64,000 nt of DNA from Flagellimonas lutimaris (lineage in GTDB: Bacteria; Bacteroidota; Bacteroidia; Flavobacteriales; Flavobacteriaceae). The stretch's first letter is position 1, and the number at the start of each line of letters is the position of its first letter. The position numbers and the translations under genes are program-made. The stretch lies in assembly GCF_003581615.1 (NCBI RefSeq), contig NZ_QXFH01000072.1:404031-468030 (forward strand), written 5' to 3'. The notes beneath the pieces are model-generated. The model made no database searches. It was not told where the DNA came from and worked only from the letters and a program-made list of their open reading frames with translations. Of the stretch, positions 18,415-27,594 are shown in pieces.

Positions 18415-18525
18415 ACCGACCTAAGGGAGTGTGAGAAATCTAAAAACTACATTTTTGGATTTTTCAATCGTCGCCATTGGGCGGTATAAACCAAGTGAGC
18501 CACAAGGTACAATCTTGTGGGGGCA
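18415..18525. repeat. R-type dispersed repeat, copy R1 (internally deleted)
   Basis: It starts with GTCATTTCGAACCGAC and continues through GTGTGAGAAATC, TTTTCAATCGTCGCC and the tail ATTGGGCGGT...ACAATCTTG. Compared with copies at 20765, 31869 and 36817 it lacks about 23 bases that hold the right terminal inverted repeat TCGAAATGAC. It lies in the 295-base gap before the accessory island, which otherwise shows no gene. Confidence 0.85.
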
Positions 18526-18622
18526 AGGAAACAACCAACACTTTAAACAATCCAGAAAAGGTCTCGACTAATTTTTCAAAAGAATTTTATCACTGGTTGG
18601 TAAAATAATGAGGAAGCAGGCT

Positions 18623-20149
18623 TTACTCCTTAAGTTGTTTTAATCGGTCAATTGCATTTGGGTTATGTGAATTTAGTTTTAATGACCTTTCAAAACTTTC
18701 TATGGCCTTTTTTTTATTACCCATAAATAGATAAGCTTCCCCTAAGCTATCAAAAAGATTTGCAGAATTTGGATAAAGTTTTGTTGCCAACAAAAAAACA
18801 TGTATCCCTTGTCCCGATGTATTCGGGTTAAAAACAAGCTGTAGCCCAAGTGTGTTAAGATTACTTTCAGGGATTTCCATCATCGGGTGTGCTTTTTTGG
18901 TCGCAACATACAATTCGTAAAGATTATTATAGTCTTGTTGCAAGGCCAATTCATTGAAATCTTTGAAAGTGAAATTTTGACTGTTGGCTTTTTTGGACTG
19001 TTTGGTCAAAAGACCTTTTTTAATGCCATTATCTAGCGTATGGTCTTCAATGAATTTTAAGGCACTTTCATCATTTTTTAAATAGGCGTTTAAAAAGTTT
19101 AAAGCGTAAACTGAAACCAGTTTATATGATTCCATAATTTCAGAATCATTTTTGTCTTGTCTTTTATCTCTTTGCCCAAAAAGAACACCTAGTGTACTAA
19201 AATAAGAATGGGTTAGATTTTCAAACTTTAAACGATATGCATTGCTATTTGTAATACTATCGAATAATTGAAATTTTGAATTTAACTCGGGATCAATATT
19301 ATCTTCTTTAAGAACTTGTTCGGGGATATCTTTCTGGGCCATATGAATGTATGGAACGTCTACTTTCTCTGGTTCAAAAAAGGGCGATTTTTGTAATAAC
19401 CCGTATTGATACCTTTCTGTGCCATCAAGACTCACAATTGCCTTTATTTTATCATTTCTAGTTATGGCAAGTATGTTCGCTAAACCTCCAAAGCTGAAAC
19501 CCATAGTTGTAATTTTATTAGAGTCGGCAATTGGAAACTTTGAAGCCTCTTTTATTAAAAATTCTACATCTCTGGCTTGAGTTTCCATCTCCTTCGCATT
19601 ATTTCTGCCAAACCAACGCGTTTCAGTTCCTCTGCTTGGGCTGGAGATTACAATATATCCGTGACTGGCTAAATATTCACAAAGTGCAAAATTTTCTATA
19701 GAAGATGCCTGATAACTTGGTGTGTAAATTACAACCTGGAATTTATTGTTTCCAAATTCCAATTCTGAGTAGGCTTTTGTTATTTCCGTAAGATGCTCTT
19801 GGTTTTCAGGTGTGTTGGCATAGTAAAACCACTTCAGTATTTGTTCATTTGGCAAGTGTTCCCATTCCTCTTCTTCTTTTAAGATTTCCAAATAATCCAA
19901 AACCTTCAATTTTTTTTTGCCATTTGTATTTTGGCGTGAAGGATACCAAATACTTATAGGAATCGGTCTAGGAATTTTTTGATTGATAAAATCATAAATC
20001 CTACTGTAAGTTCGTGTGCTATCAGAAACGGTATAATGTTTAAATCCAACACTATAATTTCCGAAATCCAAGTCAATTTTGTTTAATGAGGTTTGCCCAT
20101 TGGATATTGTGGATAGCAGGACAAAGGTTATAAATAGTAGTAATCGCAT
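18623..20149 (-). CDS. alpha/beta hydrolase with C-terminal TPR
   Basis: With ATG at 20149 (MRLLLFITFVLLSTISNGQ, a good signal peptide) the protein has 508 residues; the frame runs open to 20227 but the extension has no signal. Residues about 40-350 are a dienelactone-hydrolase/platelet-activating-factor-acetylhydrolase-like fold with nucleophile motif GFSFGG and the early SPSRGTETRWFGRN loop. The C-terminal 80 residues contain TPR-like helices (NLFDSLGEAYLFMGNKKKA). It is exported and probably hydrolyses an ester or peptide bond of unknown identity. First gene of the accessory island. Confidence 0.82.
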   Translation of the reverse strand: MRLLLFITFVLLSTISNGQTSLNKIDLDFGNYSVGFKHYTVSDSTRTYSRIYDFINQKIPRPIPISIWYPSRQNTNGKKKLKVLDYLEILKEEEEWEHLPNEQILKWFYYANTPENQEHLTEITKAYSELEFGNNKFQVVIYTPSYQASSIENFALCEYLASHGYIVISSPSRGTETRWFGRNNAKEMETQARDVEFLIKEASKFPIADSNKITTMGFSFGGLANILAITRNDKIKAIVSLDGTERYQYGLLQKSPFFEPEKVDVPYIHMAQKDIPEQVLKEDNIDPELNSKFQLFDSITNSNAYRLKFENLTHSYFSTLGVLFGQRDKRQDKNDSEIMESYKLVSVYALNFLNAYLKNDESALKFIEDHTLDNGIKKGLLTKQSKKANSQNFTFKDFNELALQQDYNNLYELYVATKKAHPMMEIPESNLNTLGLQLVFNPNTSGQGIHVFLLATKLYPNSANLFDSLGEAYLFMGNKKKAIESFERSLKLNSHNPNAIDRLKQLKE

Positions 20150-20229
20150 TATTTTGGAATTAGTGTTCACTATTACATATATAAGGGTTTGATGACCGTT
20201 ACTGCTGTTTTTTAAATTATCCATCACAA

Positions 20230-20658
20230 TTATGCTGAAAGATTAAGTTGCCATGAAATGCCATACTTGTCTTCGCACCATCCGAATTTTTTACCAAATC
20301 CGTAATCCCCTTCACCATGGTAGTTGTCCAGGGGAACCATAACCTGTCCTCCATTTGAAGAAAGTTCTTCGAATAAAGTTTGTATCTCATCTTCAGCGTT
20401 GCAGGAAACGAAAAGCGATACCCCGGGGGTAAATGACCAAGCGTGATCATAATTATTTTCGGAAACCATGTACTCCACACCATTTAATATAAACACCCCA
20501 TGTTTAATAAGCTCCGGTGTTCCTCCAGCCTCACCTGCTGAGTATTTTATTATGCTTTTAATTTCCGAGTTTGGGAAGATAGAAGTGTAGAAATTTATCG
20601 CTTCTTCGGCCTTTCCACATTGAGCGCCTACAAAGGTTAGAAATGTTGTTGTTTTCAT
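20230..20658 (-). CDS. VOC (glyoxalase-fold) protein, PhnB-like
   Basis: ATG at 20658 gives 142 residues beginning MKTTTFLTFVGAQCGKAEEAINFY, the standard PhnB/3-demethylubiquinone-methyltransferase-like VOC start. Conserved features include the PNSEIKSIIKY strand, GVSLFVSC and the C-terminal YGFGKKFGWCEDKYGISWQL. The fold binds metals and small ligands; catalytic function is not assigned in most homologues. The frame extends upstream to 20682 but without family similarity. It lies 80 bases upstream of the hydrolase gene on the same strand. Confidence 0.85.
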   Translation of the reverse strand: MKTTTFLTFVGAQCGKAEEAINFYTSIFPNSEIKSIIKYSAGEAGGTPELIKHGVFILNGVEYMVSENNYDHAWSFTPGVSLFVSCNAEDEIQTLFEELSSNGGQVMVPLDNYHGEGDYGFGKKFGWCEDKYGISWQLNLSA

Positions 20659-20764
20659 TTTTTTGAAATATGGTCCAGACAAAATTTGTTGTGCCGAATT
20701 ACTACCAACTTGTATAATTACCTGTAAAATACACTTTTATACTCCAAAATGGAATAAAATCGAT

Positions 20765-20915
20765 GTCATTTCGAACCGATCGAAGGGAGCGTGAGAAATC
20801 AAAAAACTACATTTTTGGATTTCTCAATCGTCGCCGTGCTCCTCATGTCGAAATGACAATGGGCGGTGTAAACCAAGTGAGCCAAAAGGTGCAATCTTGC
20901 GGGAGTGGGAGAACG
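20765..20915. repeat. R-type dispersed repeat, copy R2
   Basis: GTCATTTCGA (20765) and TCGAAATGAC (20848-20857) are perfect 10-base terminal inverted repeats, followed by a conserved tail to about 20915. The 16 bases before it match those before copy R4. It fills the gap between the VOC gene and the amidohydrolase gene, together with a repeat end at 20909-20945 whose ACGGTGCCATTACTTATGG resembles the right arm of repeat H5. Confidence 0.88.
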
Positions 20916-20947
20916 GTGCCATTACTTATGGCCATTGCAGGCAATAG

Positions 20948-22645
20948 TTATTTTTCAAATACAACTTCACCTTTCTTAATCGTTTTTAAGACTTGAATAT
21001 CCTTTATATTTTCAGGTTCTATTTTTAATGGATTTTTATCTAAAATCACTAAATCAGCTAATTTACCTTTTTCGAGACTTCCCTTTTTTTCTTCTTCATA
21101 ATGTTGGTAAGCTGACCATATTGTTATCGCTTGTAATGCTTCATATGGAGTTAATCTTTCGTCAGGACCAATGATTTCCCCCGAGCGAGAAGTCCGCTCT
21201 ACAGCAGTCCACAAAACACGCATTAAGTTGGGCAAAGCCACTGGTGCATCCGTATGAATAGTAATGTCTATGCCTTTCTTTAGTGCTGTTTTTACGGGAC
21301 TGATATGTTGAACTAGAGAATCACCAATTAGTTGACTATGCCAATCACCCCAATAAAATGTATGTAATGGAAATAAGGATGCAATCATTTTCATTTCTTT
21401 AGCATCGTTAAGCTGGTCTTCACGAATATATTGCCCATGAATTATCACGTCACGTCTCCCTTCATTACCATATTTTTCTTTTAACGGTTTCATTGTTCTT
21501 ATGAGTTGGTCAACTGCTGCATCGCCATTAGTATGGGATAAAATCTGCCAATTATTTTTGAATCCCTTTTCATATATGGATGACAGAACGCTATCATTTG
21601 GAATAGCTGGATACCCACTATAGTTATGAGGCATACCCTCTGGTGGAATAAGATACGGTTCTGTTCTCCATGCAGTTCTACCTTGTGGCGAGCCATCTAA
21701 AGTTACTTTCATGCCACCTATTCGATAGTTGTTTGTATAGTTTTTGCTGTTCCACTTACTGTTCATGTATTTATCTACAAACATGTAATCTATATAGCTT
21801 ACTACATCTATTTTAAACTTGTCCTTTTCTGCCATTGCAGCAAGCATTTCGTGATTCTGCATAGCTCTGCCTTCTTGCGCTGTGGTATAGCCATAGGATA
21901 GAGCCATTTCTTGTCCAGATTCAAAAAACTTTATTATAGCTTCTTCTGATTTCGGGGCTATAGCTTGCAGCATATAAGGAATTGCAGCTAATTCTTCAAG
22001 AACACCATTTGGTTCAGATGAATTTTTCTCACGCCTGATAATACCACCTTCGGGGTCTTTGCTTTTAGCATTAATCCCCAATAACTCCAATCCTTTAGAG
22101 TTTACCACCGCAAAGTGACCCGAAATATGCGTTATCATAATTGGAAATTCGGTACTTACTTTATCTAAGTCGTGCTTAGTTGGAAACCGTTTTTCTGCCA
22201 AGACTGAATCATCAAAACCAGTACCAAATATCCATCCTGTAAGAGCCCTATTTTCAGGGGTATTCCATTGTTTTAATACTGAAATTAACATTTCCATATC
22301 GTCAACATTGGCATCTGGTGAAGCCAGTAATTGTGCTCCAATAGCTTGTCCTCCAAAATTTGAAAAATGACAGTGACCATCTATAAAGCCCGGAACTAAC
22401 GTTTTTCCCTCTAGATTAATCATTTCATGACCTTTTCCAGCAATTTTCATTGCCTCTTCACTTGAGCCAGTAAAAATGATTTTCCCACCTTTTTCAACAA
22501 TTGCCTCAACATAATTGGGTGAATCACCAACCATAGTAATAATGTCACCATTGTAGAACACTGTTGATGGATTTAATTTTTCAGATTCTTCGCAGGAATA
22601 AAAAAGAGTTATTCCAAAGATTAGAAGCAAGATTTTTTTTATCAT
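20948..22645 (-). CDS. amidohydrolase family (YtcJ-like) lipoprotein
   Basis: With ATG at 22645 the protein has 565 residues and a lipoprotein signal (LFYSCEE). The amidohydrolase metal motif is GFIDGHCHFSNFG, followed by later conserved HISGH, SHTNGD and HTDAPV. The C-terminal KGSLEKGKLADLVILD is the typical end of the barrel and composite domain. YtcJ-like members hydrolyse N-acyl or other amides; the substrate here is unknown. Its 3' end abuts a repeat end, and the long hairpin H1 lies just upstream, so it sits in one cassette-like unit. Confidence 0.9.
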   Translation of the reverse strand: MIKKILLLIFGITLFYSCEESEKLNPSTVFYNGDIITMVGDSPNYVEAIVEKGGKIIFTGSSEEAMKIAGKGHEMINLEGKTLVPGFIDGHCHFSNFGGQAIGAQLLASPDANVDDMEMLISVLKQWNTPENRALTGWIFGTGFDDSVLAEKRFPTKHDLDKVSTEFPIMITHISGHFAVVNSKGLELLGINAKSKDPEGGIIRREKNSSEPNGVLEELAAIPYMLQAIAPKSEEAIIKFFESGQEMALSYGYTTAQEGRAMQNHEMLAAMAEKDKFKIDVVSYIDYMFVDKYMNSKWNSKNYTNNYRIGGMKVTLDGSPQGRTAWRTEPYLIPPEGMPHNYSGYPAIPNDSVLSSIYEKGFKNNWQILSHTNGDAAVDQLIRTMKPLKEKYGNEGRRDVIIHGQYIREDQLNDAKEMKMIASLFPLHTFYWGDWHSQLIGDSLVQHISPVKTALKKGIDITIHTDAPVALPNLMRVLWTAVERTSRSGEIIGPDERLTPYEALQAITIWSAYQHYEEEKKGSLEKGKLADLVILDKNPLKIEPENIKDIQVLKTIKKGEVVFEK

Positions 22646-22665
22646 GGTTATTTGGTTTTTAATTA

Positions 22666-22798
22666 TTGCCAACGGTTAAGTATTAGAGCATCGTGGATTT
22701 CAAAACCATTAGTTTTTAACGTAACAAAAAGATTTAGCAAATGCTGTGACCATATTTTCACTGCTTCATCTGCTATTGCACTTATTCAATGTTGGCAA
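22666..22798. repeat. H1: long imperfect inverted repeat
   Basis: The outer arms TTGCCAAC (22666-22673) and GTTGGCAA (22791-22798) are exact reverse complements, with further partial pairing inward. It ends 8 bases past the stop of the nucleoside-hydrolase-like gene on the minus strand. Confidence 0.75.
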
Positions 22799-22806
22799 CA
22801 GGTTAT

Positions 22807-23652
22807 TTAATTTGAAAAAATATTGAAAAAATGTTCAACATCTTTAATGTCTTGTAATCCTAAAATCCAACAAACTTCAGAAAGGTCAGAAAAATCTAAC
22901 CCTCCCGCCAAAATAGCCTCATTATTATAGCGACCATCTTTTCCGTTATATTTGTTCGCTAAATCAACTGCAAGCTGCCATATTTCAGTCAATTCAGGAT
23001 TATTAATCTTATCATCCCAATTAGTGAATTCAGGGGTGCGAAATCCCGGTGTTCCATTTCCAATGCCATTACCATCCGGTATTTTTATATAGTCTGTATT
23101 TCGTTTCACGAAATCTAGCTTTTCAGGTGTTGTTACCTCTTCATTCCATTCGGCATGTTGAACTATATGTATTCTTTTTGTAGTTTCTATTTTAGGCAAA
23201 TCCTTTTTTATAGCATTTACAAGCTCAGCAGAAAAATCAGATTGTCCCGCATCGGCAATCCACAAATCCCCTCCCTGTACTAGCGTTTTTATGACCAGTG
23301 ATTTTACTTTTTCAACAGCCGCTTTTGTGTTATTATGAGCATCGGTCCAGTTATCTCCAAAAGCGAGTTGAAATAGATCATTGGGTGGGACATACAATCC
23401 TCCCTGAGTGCCATAAGTGCCAGCGACGGCATGATAATTTACTTTTAAATAACGTTGGTTGGACACTAATGTAGCAAAAGCTGCAACTGTATGAAGATCA
23501 TCTACATCCGTTTTACAATCAAATTGCACTAATAATAAATCCTTCTCTATGTTGAAATTTCCTGCTTTGGTGGAGTCATTGTCCAAAATATTAGCTTTTG
23601 CAGCTATGGAAGTAATCACTAATAGGATGAAAAGTATGATTTTAGGCTTCAT
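22807..23652 (-). CDS. exported nucleoside-hydrolase-like protein
   Basis: This 281-residue protein has a signal peptide (about 1-20). LLLVQFDCKTDVDDLHTVAAFA resembles the DxDxxxDD Ca2+-binding motif of inosine-uridine nucleoside hydrolases and DUF1593 proteins, although the first part is changed to DCKTDVDD. LWIADAGQSDFS and the later ILAGGLDFSDLSE are other glycosidase-fold elements. The substrate is unknown; a role in periplasmic nucleoside or glycan hydrolysis is a family-based guess. It is bracketed by repeats H1 and H2. Confidence 0.6.
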   Translation of the reverse strand: MKPKIILFILLVITSIAAKANILDNDSTKAGNFNIEKDLLLVQFDCKTDVDDLHTVAAFATLVSNQRYLKVNYHAVAGTYGTQGGLYVPPNDLFQLAFGDNWTDAHNNTKAAVEKVKSLVIKTLVQGGDLWIADAGQSDFSAELVNAIKKDLPKIETTKRIHIVQHAEWNEEVTTPEKLDFVKRNTDYIKIPDGNGIGNGTPGFRTPEFTNWDDKINNPELTEIWQLAVDLANKYNGKDGRYNNEAILAGGLDFSDLSEVCWILGLQDIKDVEHFFNIFSN

Positions 23653-23743
23653 ATTAATGTTGTAAAAAGTATTAATTCGTTTAATAACTCCAATCTATCG
23701 TTGAGATTCGCTACAAGTTAATCATCTTATTATTAAAATTGTC

Positions 23744-23903
23744 GCCAACGGTCTCGTATACCAATAGTTGTGTGGTTTAGCACTTAATTTAGCAAGTAAG
23801 CACTAAACTGAAAATCCTCGGGGATTTTCAGAAGCCTGCCCAGATCGAAGTCGAAGGATAGGCGAGAACGGCACCATTACGTAGAGCGATTGTTTTATTT
23901 GCC
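23744..23903. repeat. H2: long imperfect inverted repeat
   Basis: It begins GCCAACGGTCTCGTATA and contains a central palindrome CTGAAAATCC...GGATTTTCAG (about 23807-23832). The segment 23806-23880 is a close match to H5 at 27659-27730, including GAAGCCTGCCCAG and TAGGCGAGAAC. H2 is followed by only about 48 bases before H3, with no gene between them, so 23653-24081 is a gene-free stretch made of two repeats. Confidence 0.75.
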
Positions 23904-23951
23904 TCGCGCTTGGTTTTCCCTCGATGGGCAGCTGGGAGTTGTAATGTTCTC

Positions 23952-24078
23952 CAACGGTATTGTGTATGATTAGTTGCGGATCTATGACTACTTTTTTGTT
24001 TACTAAAAGAATACTTTAATTAAATGAAATAGCGGTTTGAGTTGGTGCCCAAACCGCTATTTCTTATACACGTTGTTG
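23952..24078. repeat. H3: long inverted repeat with inner 13-bp hairpin
   Basis: The left arm begins CAACGGTATTGTGTATGA and the right arm is TTATACACGTTGTTG (24064-24078). Inside, AAATAGCGGTTTG and CAAACCGCTATTT form a perfect 13-base stem (about 24028-24063) around the loop AGTTGGTGCC. H3 ends 3 bases from the stop codon of rsgA on the minus strand. Confidence 0.8.
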
Positions 24079-24081
24079 TGT

Positions 24082-25149
24082 TTAGTACCTATTTGATTTT
24101 TTTAAATTTTTAAATTGTTTGACCATTTTTCCAAAATTTTTATCCTTTTTCCGTTTTTCAGCAACAGTCGACTCAAAATGTTCTTTTTCCCGTTCCATCT
24201 TTAAGTAGTTTTCATAGGACGATTTGTCTAATTCTCCACTTTTAACTGATTTCAAAACTGCACAATCTACTTCTGTCGTATGTGTGCAATCCTTAAATTT
24301 ACAATCCTTAGACAATTCAATTATTGCTTCAAATGTAATATCTAATCCATCTGTAGAATTTACAATTCCCACTTCTCTCATTCCTGGATTATCAATTATA
24401 ATTCCACCATTTTCAAGAACTATTAATTCTCGGTGGCTAGTAACGTGCCGTCCTTTATTTGTACTAGAGCTAATCTCATTTGTTTTCATCAGTTGTTTAC
24501 CAGAAAGATTATTTAGAAGACTTGATTTTCCTACTCCTGACGAGCCCAACAAACAGTACGTTTTGCCTTTCACTATACTCTTTCTTAGCCTTTCAATTCC
24601 TTTTTGGGACTCATTGCTTATAGCAATTACGGGTACTTGCTTCACTCTTTCTTGAACTTTGGACATCAAATCAGTTAAAACGGTATCGTTAATCAAATCA
24701 ATTTTGTTTAGAATGATAATTGGTTTTACATTGGATGTATTGCAAATTGTCAAGTACCTTTCTATTCTGTTAATGTTAAAATCTCTGTCAACTGCTTGTA
24801 CTATAAAAGCAAAGTCAATATTTGTCGCAATAATTTGTTTTTCCCCTTGTTTGCCAACGGCATGTCTCTCAATGATGGTTTTTCTAGGAAAAATTGAGTG
24901 TATGAGAACTTTATCATCATCATATTCAGAAATTGCAACCCAATCTCCTACAGCAGGAAAATCTTCACGAGTATTTGCAGTATATCTCAAATTTCCTGTA
25001 ATTTCTGCATCCAATTCCCCCTTTTCTGTTTTAACAATATATCTTTCCTTATGCTCTGAAATAATTCTCCCGACTTCAAAGTCCGTTAGATTTTTTTGAA
25101 TTCTTAATTTTTCTATTTTGTCGCTATATCCGAAATGTTCTAATTTCAT
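24082..25149 (-). CDS. rsgA: ribosome small subunit-dependent GTPase A
   Basis: RsgA is a circularly permuted GTPase that checks the maturing 30S subunit. The 355-residue protein shows G4 before G1: NKID at 148-151, P-loop GSSGVGKSS at 202-210, then switch G3 DNPG at 253-256. The zinc knuckle has C283, C288, H290 and C296. An OB-fold domain precedes the GTPase domain (about residues 30-95), and a basic tail follows. Its placement in an accessory array rather than with other translation genes, and AT-rich third positions, suggest an extra acquired copy, but a second rsgA cannot be seen in this window. Confidence 0.92.
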   Translation of the reverse strand: MKLEHFGYSDKIEKLRIQKNLTDFEVGRIISEHKERYIVKTEKGELDAEITGNLRYTANTREDFPAVGDWVAISEYDDDKVLIHSIFPRKTIIERHAVGKQGEKQIIATNIDFAFIVQAVDRDFNINRIERYLTICNTSNVKPIIILNKIDLINDTVLTDLMSKVQERVKQVPVIAISNESQKGIERLRKSIVKGKTYCLLGSSGVGKSSLLNNLSGKQLMKTNEISSSTNKGRHVTSHRELIVLENGGIIIDNPGMREVGIVNSTDGLDITFEAIIELSKDCKFKDCTHTTEVDCAVLKSVKSGELDKSSYENYLKMEREKEHFESTVAEKRKKDKNFGKMVKQFKNLKKSNRY

Positions 25150-25598
25150 ATTCTGTATAATTTAAAATATTGTAAACAATTACGGTATTCATAAATTAAT
25201 ATAAATACAAAAGCGTTCACAATTGATGTGTTTATTTGTAAAATGTGAATAAGTGGAAAGGCTTCAGGTTATTGCCTGAAGTAAAGAAAGGTGATGGTGA
25301 TAGTCAAAGAAAATTGACTATCTATTTTACAATATCCGAATATGATATTACAGATGTAATAGGCATAAAATTTAATTAGAATACAAAATTAAGGAATTTC
25401 TCTTATAAAGTTTAAATAAAGAGAGTGTTTTGGATTAAGCACAACGACCTCGTATAAGAATAGTAGCAGTATTTAAAATGCAATACCTTTTAGAAATTGG
25501 AAAGATGTCAAAAAAGCACAAACCCTATGGCTTGCATTAATCCTACTATTTTTTATATGCGTTGTTGATCAACGTTTTTTTGCGCAATTAGATCTTTT
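25150..25598. other. gene-free gap holding repeat H4
   Basis: No credible gene was seen. The left part (25150-25440) is AT-rich and featureless, apart from a weak inverted segment (GGCTTCAGG...CCTGAAGT, about 25259-25280). The right part is hairpin H4. Confidence 0.6.
25441..25565. repeat. H4: long imperfect inverted repeat
   Basis: The left arm ACAACGACCTCGTATAAG followed by AATAGTAG pairs with CTACTATTTTTTATATGCG and GTTGTTG on the right (about 25546-25565). This is the clearest example of the class, with an outer CAACG/CGTTG core, a GTATAA/TTATAT zone and a CTACTATT stem. It ends 34 bases before the stop of the membrane-protein gene at 25599 (minus strand). Confidence 0.8.
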
Positions 25599-26150
25599 TT
25601 ATCTTTTATGCAATTGTTTTAAAAAGCGTTGTTCTTTAATGGCACTATTAATAATAAGAGCAATAAAAGCAACAAGAGAAATAATACCGGAAATTAGAAT
25701 ATAATTGTAGAATGCTTTGGAAAAGTACCCTTTAAAGTAAGGCAATAGCAAATAGAATCCAAATATGTAAACTGCGATACAGATTGGTGTAATAACATAA
25801 TTTATCATTAGTCGAGTTTTGTAATACCTTTTCAGATAGGCGTGGTAGGATTTTTGAGCCAATGAAATAAGTTGTTTTTCTTTGCGGTATAACGAATAGA
25901 ACTCCAAGATAATTCGCAATGTAAGACTAGAAATCATTAGAATTAAACCTAAATTAAATGTATTCCATTGATTAAATGCATAATAAAAAGCATAGATAAT
26001 TAATATAACCACTGTTATGGACATAATAGTGATACTTATATATTGTCCGTTGCGTTGATTCTTTGCTTTTGTAATTATATCTTTGGGATTAAAGTTTGAG
26101 CTGTCATTAGCTTGAATCTCCCACAACTTATTTAAGTTATCATTTTCCAT
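25599..26150 (-). CDS. four-helix membrane protein, sigma-factor partner
   Basis: This 183-residue protein has a short N-terminal cytoplasmic part (MENDNLNKLWEIQANDSSNF) and four hydrophobic helices at about 35-55, 62-82, 112-135 and 148-168. It overlaps the sigma-factor gene by 11 bases and would be translated with it. Position and topology fit a membrane-bound regulator, perhaps an anti-sigma protein, but no anti-sigma domain is recognised. The short cytoplasmic lead resembles those of other Bacteroidota ECF partners. Confidence 0.7.
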   Translation of the reverse strand: MENDNLNKLWEIQANDSSNFNPKDIITKAKNQRNGQYISITIMSITVVILIIYAFYYAFNQWNTFNLGLILMISSLTLRIILEFYSLYRKEKQLISLAQKSYHAYLKRYYKTRLMINYVITPICIAVYIFGFYLLLPYFKGYFSKAFYNYILISGIISLVAFIALIINSAIKEQRFLKQLHKR

Positions 26151-26631
26151 TTTTGATACATTTTAAAAGTGATTTTCGAATACGACTCAAACGTGTTCGC
26201 AATGTTCCGTGTGCTAAACCAACGGTATCTGCAATAGTAGCTTGTGGTATGTTTTCTAGTTCTAATAATATCAATGCTCTATTTTGCTCGTTTAGTTTTT
26301 CAATACAGTGATACATTTTTTTGATATTTTTTTCATCATTGTCATTGTTATCATCAATGATACTATTTGACAATACCTCTTCATTTATAGTGATACTTTT
26401 TCTGGATTTACGTAAATCCCCTAAACATACATTTACTGCAATTCTATAAATCCAGGTGTCAATAGAAGACTTGCCTTTGAATGAATTTCTATGTTTCCAA
26501 ACCTTTACAAAAGTTTCTTGAAGCCATTCATTGGCAAGTTCATTATTGCCTGATGCATAACCCAAGCATAACCTATGGACTTTAGAAGCGTATGAATTAT
26601 AGATAGTAGTAAATTCCTGTTCTGTAATCAT
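26140..26631 (-). CDS. ECF-type RNA polymerase sigma factor
   Basis: This 163-residue sigma-70 family protein has region 2 at about residues 10-75 (LANEWLQETFVKVWKHRNSF, with the -10-binding helix) and region 4 at about 110-158 (LNEQNRALILLELENIPQATIADTVGLAHGTLRTRLSRIRKSLL, a helix-turn-helix). Its start overlaps the stop of the upstream hydrolase gene in an ATGA junction, and its 3' end overlaps a membrane protein, forming a tight three-gene operon. It probably responds to an envelope signal passed by the membrane partner. Confidence 0.92.
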   Translation of the reverse strand: MITEQEFTTIYNSYASKVHRLCLGYASGNNELANEWLQETFVKVWKHRNSFKGKSSIDTWIYRIAVNVCLGDLRKSRKSITINEEVLSNSIIDDNNDNDEKNIKKMYHCIEKLNEQNRALILLELENIPQATIADTVGLAHGTLRTRLSRIRKSLLKCIKNGK

Positions 26632-27479
26632 TCTTTAGATGATAAAATCATTTGCATTTGTTCTAAAAACCAACTGGGTTTGTCAAGCATTATAAAATGG
26701 GCACTGTCTTCCGCCATAATAAAATTGTAGTCTGTTAAATTTGCATATTGATTTTTATACGTTTGTTTGACCATTTCTTCACCATAGGGCTGTGATGCTG
26801 CAATTATGGTGACTGGAATCGAAATGCTTTTTAAATCTTCTCTCAGGTCTAATTTAAGGTAATCGGTATATCCATAAACATAGGTTTTTCGGTCAGATTC
26901 CAGTATCCAGTTTTTAATTTTTTCTTGTGCTGATTCTTTTACGCTCATCCCTTTTGACATCGCTGCGGCAGTTTGCTCAAAGGCTGCATCATCCATTGCT
27001 AATTGTTGATTGTTATATGGACTTTCATAAGCCAAGTTTTCAGGGTTAAAATTAGGAATCATCAAGGCCCCAGAAGCAGGAAGCGCATCAATTAAAATGA
27101 TTTTAGAGAGTTTTAAATCCTTTTGTGTAGCAAGCCAAGTGGCAATTGTGCCACCCAAACTATGTCCGATTATGGTAGCATTTTGTAATTCGTTTTTTAA
27201 GATATAGTTTTTTAGGGACTCGTTGACTTTGGGCAACCAAGGAAATTCTATGGGTTCTTTTCCTCCAAAACCAGCTAAAGTGACTATGTGGCATTCGTAA
27301 TTCTTTTCTAGCTTTTTTACTAGTGGATCCCAAATGTCTCCAGGAACTGTAAAACCAGGGATTAATACAATAGGTTTACCTTTTCCTGTAACTTCTACAT
27401 GGACAGGTTGACTCTCATTCTTTGCGTAAATTGATAAAGAAAATACAAATGAGACTAATAATAAAATAACACTTTTCAT
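26628..27479 (-). CDS. exported alpha/beta hydrolase
   Basis: ATG at 27479 gives 283 residues starting MKSVILLLVSFVFSLSIYAK, a good signal peptide; the frame continues to 27518 without a signal. The fold elements are PIVLIPGFTVPGDIWDPL (oxyanion loop), nucleophile motif GHSLGG, and a late catalytic His in EDSAHFIMLDKP. It probably cleaves an ester or amide in the periplasm. Its stop overlaps the start of the sigma-factor gene, so it is the promoter-proximal gene of the hydrolase-sigma-membrane protein operon. Confidence 0.88.
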   Translation of the reverse strand: MKSVILLLVSFVFSLSIYAKNESQPVHVEVTGKGKPIVLIPGFTVPGDIWDPLVKKLEKNYECHIVTLAGFGGKEPIEFPWLPKVNESLKNYILKNELQNATIIGHSLGGTIATWLATQKDLKLSKIILIDALPASGALMIPNFNPENLAYESPYNNQQLAMDDAAFEQTAAAMSKGMSVKESAQEKIKNWILESDRKTYVYGYTDYLKLDLREDLKSISIPVTIIAASQPYGEEMVKQTYKNQYANLTDYNFIMAEDSAHFIMLDKPSWFLEQMQMILSSKE

Positions 27480-27594
27480 TGTTTTAAGTTTTGATTTCCC
27501 TTTAGATGCGGAAATCAAAAAATGTTACATCTTGTTTTTGCAGTGATATAAAAATCAGTCAATTTATTTTCAGAGAATGGTTGTCAAAATGGCA

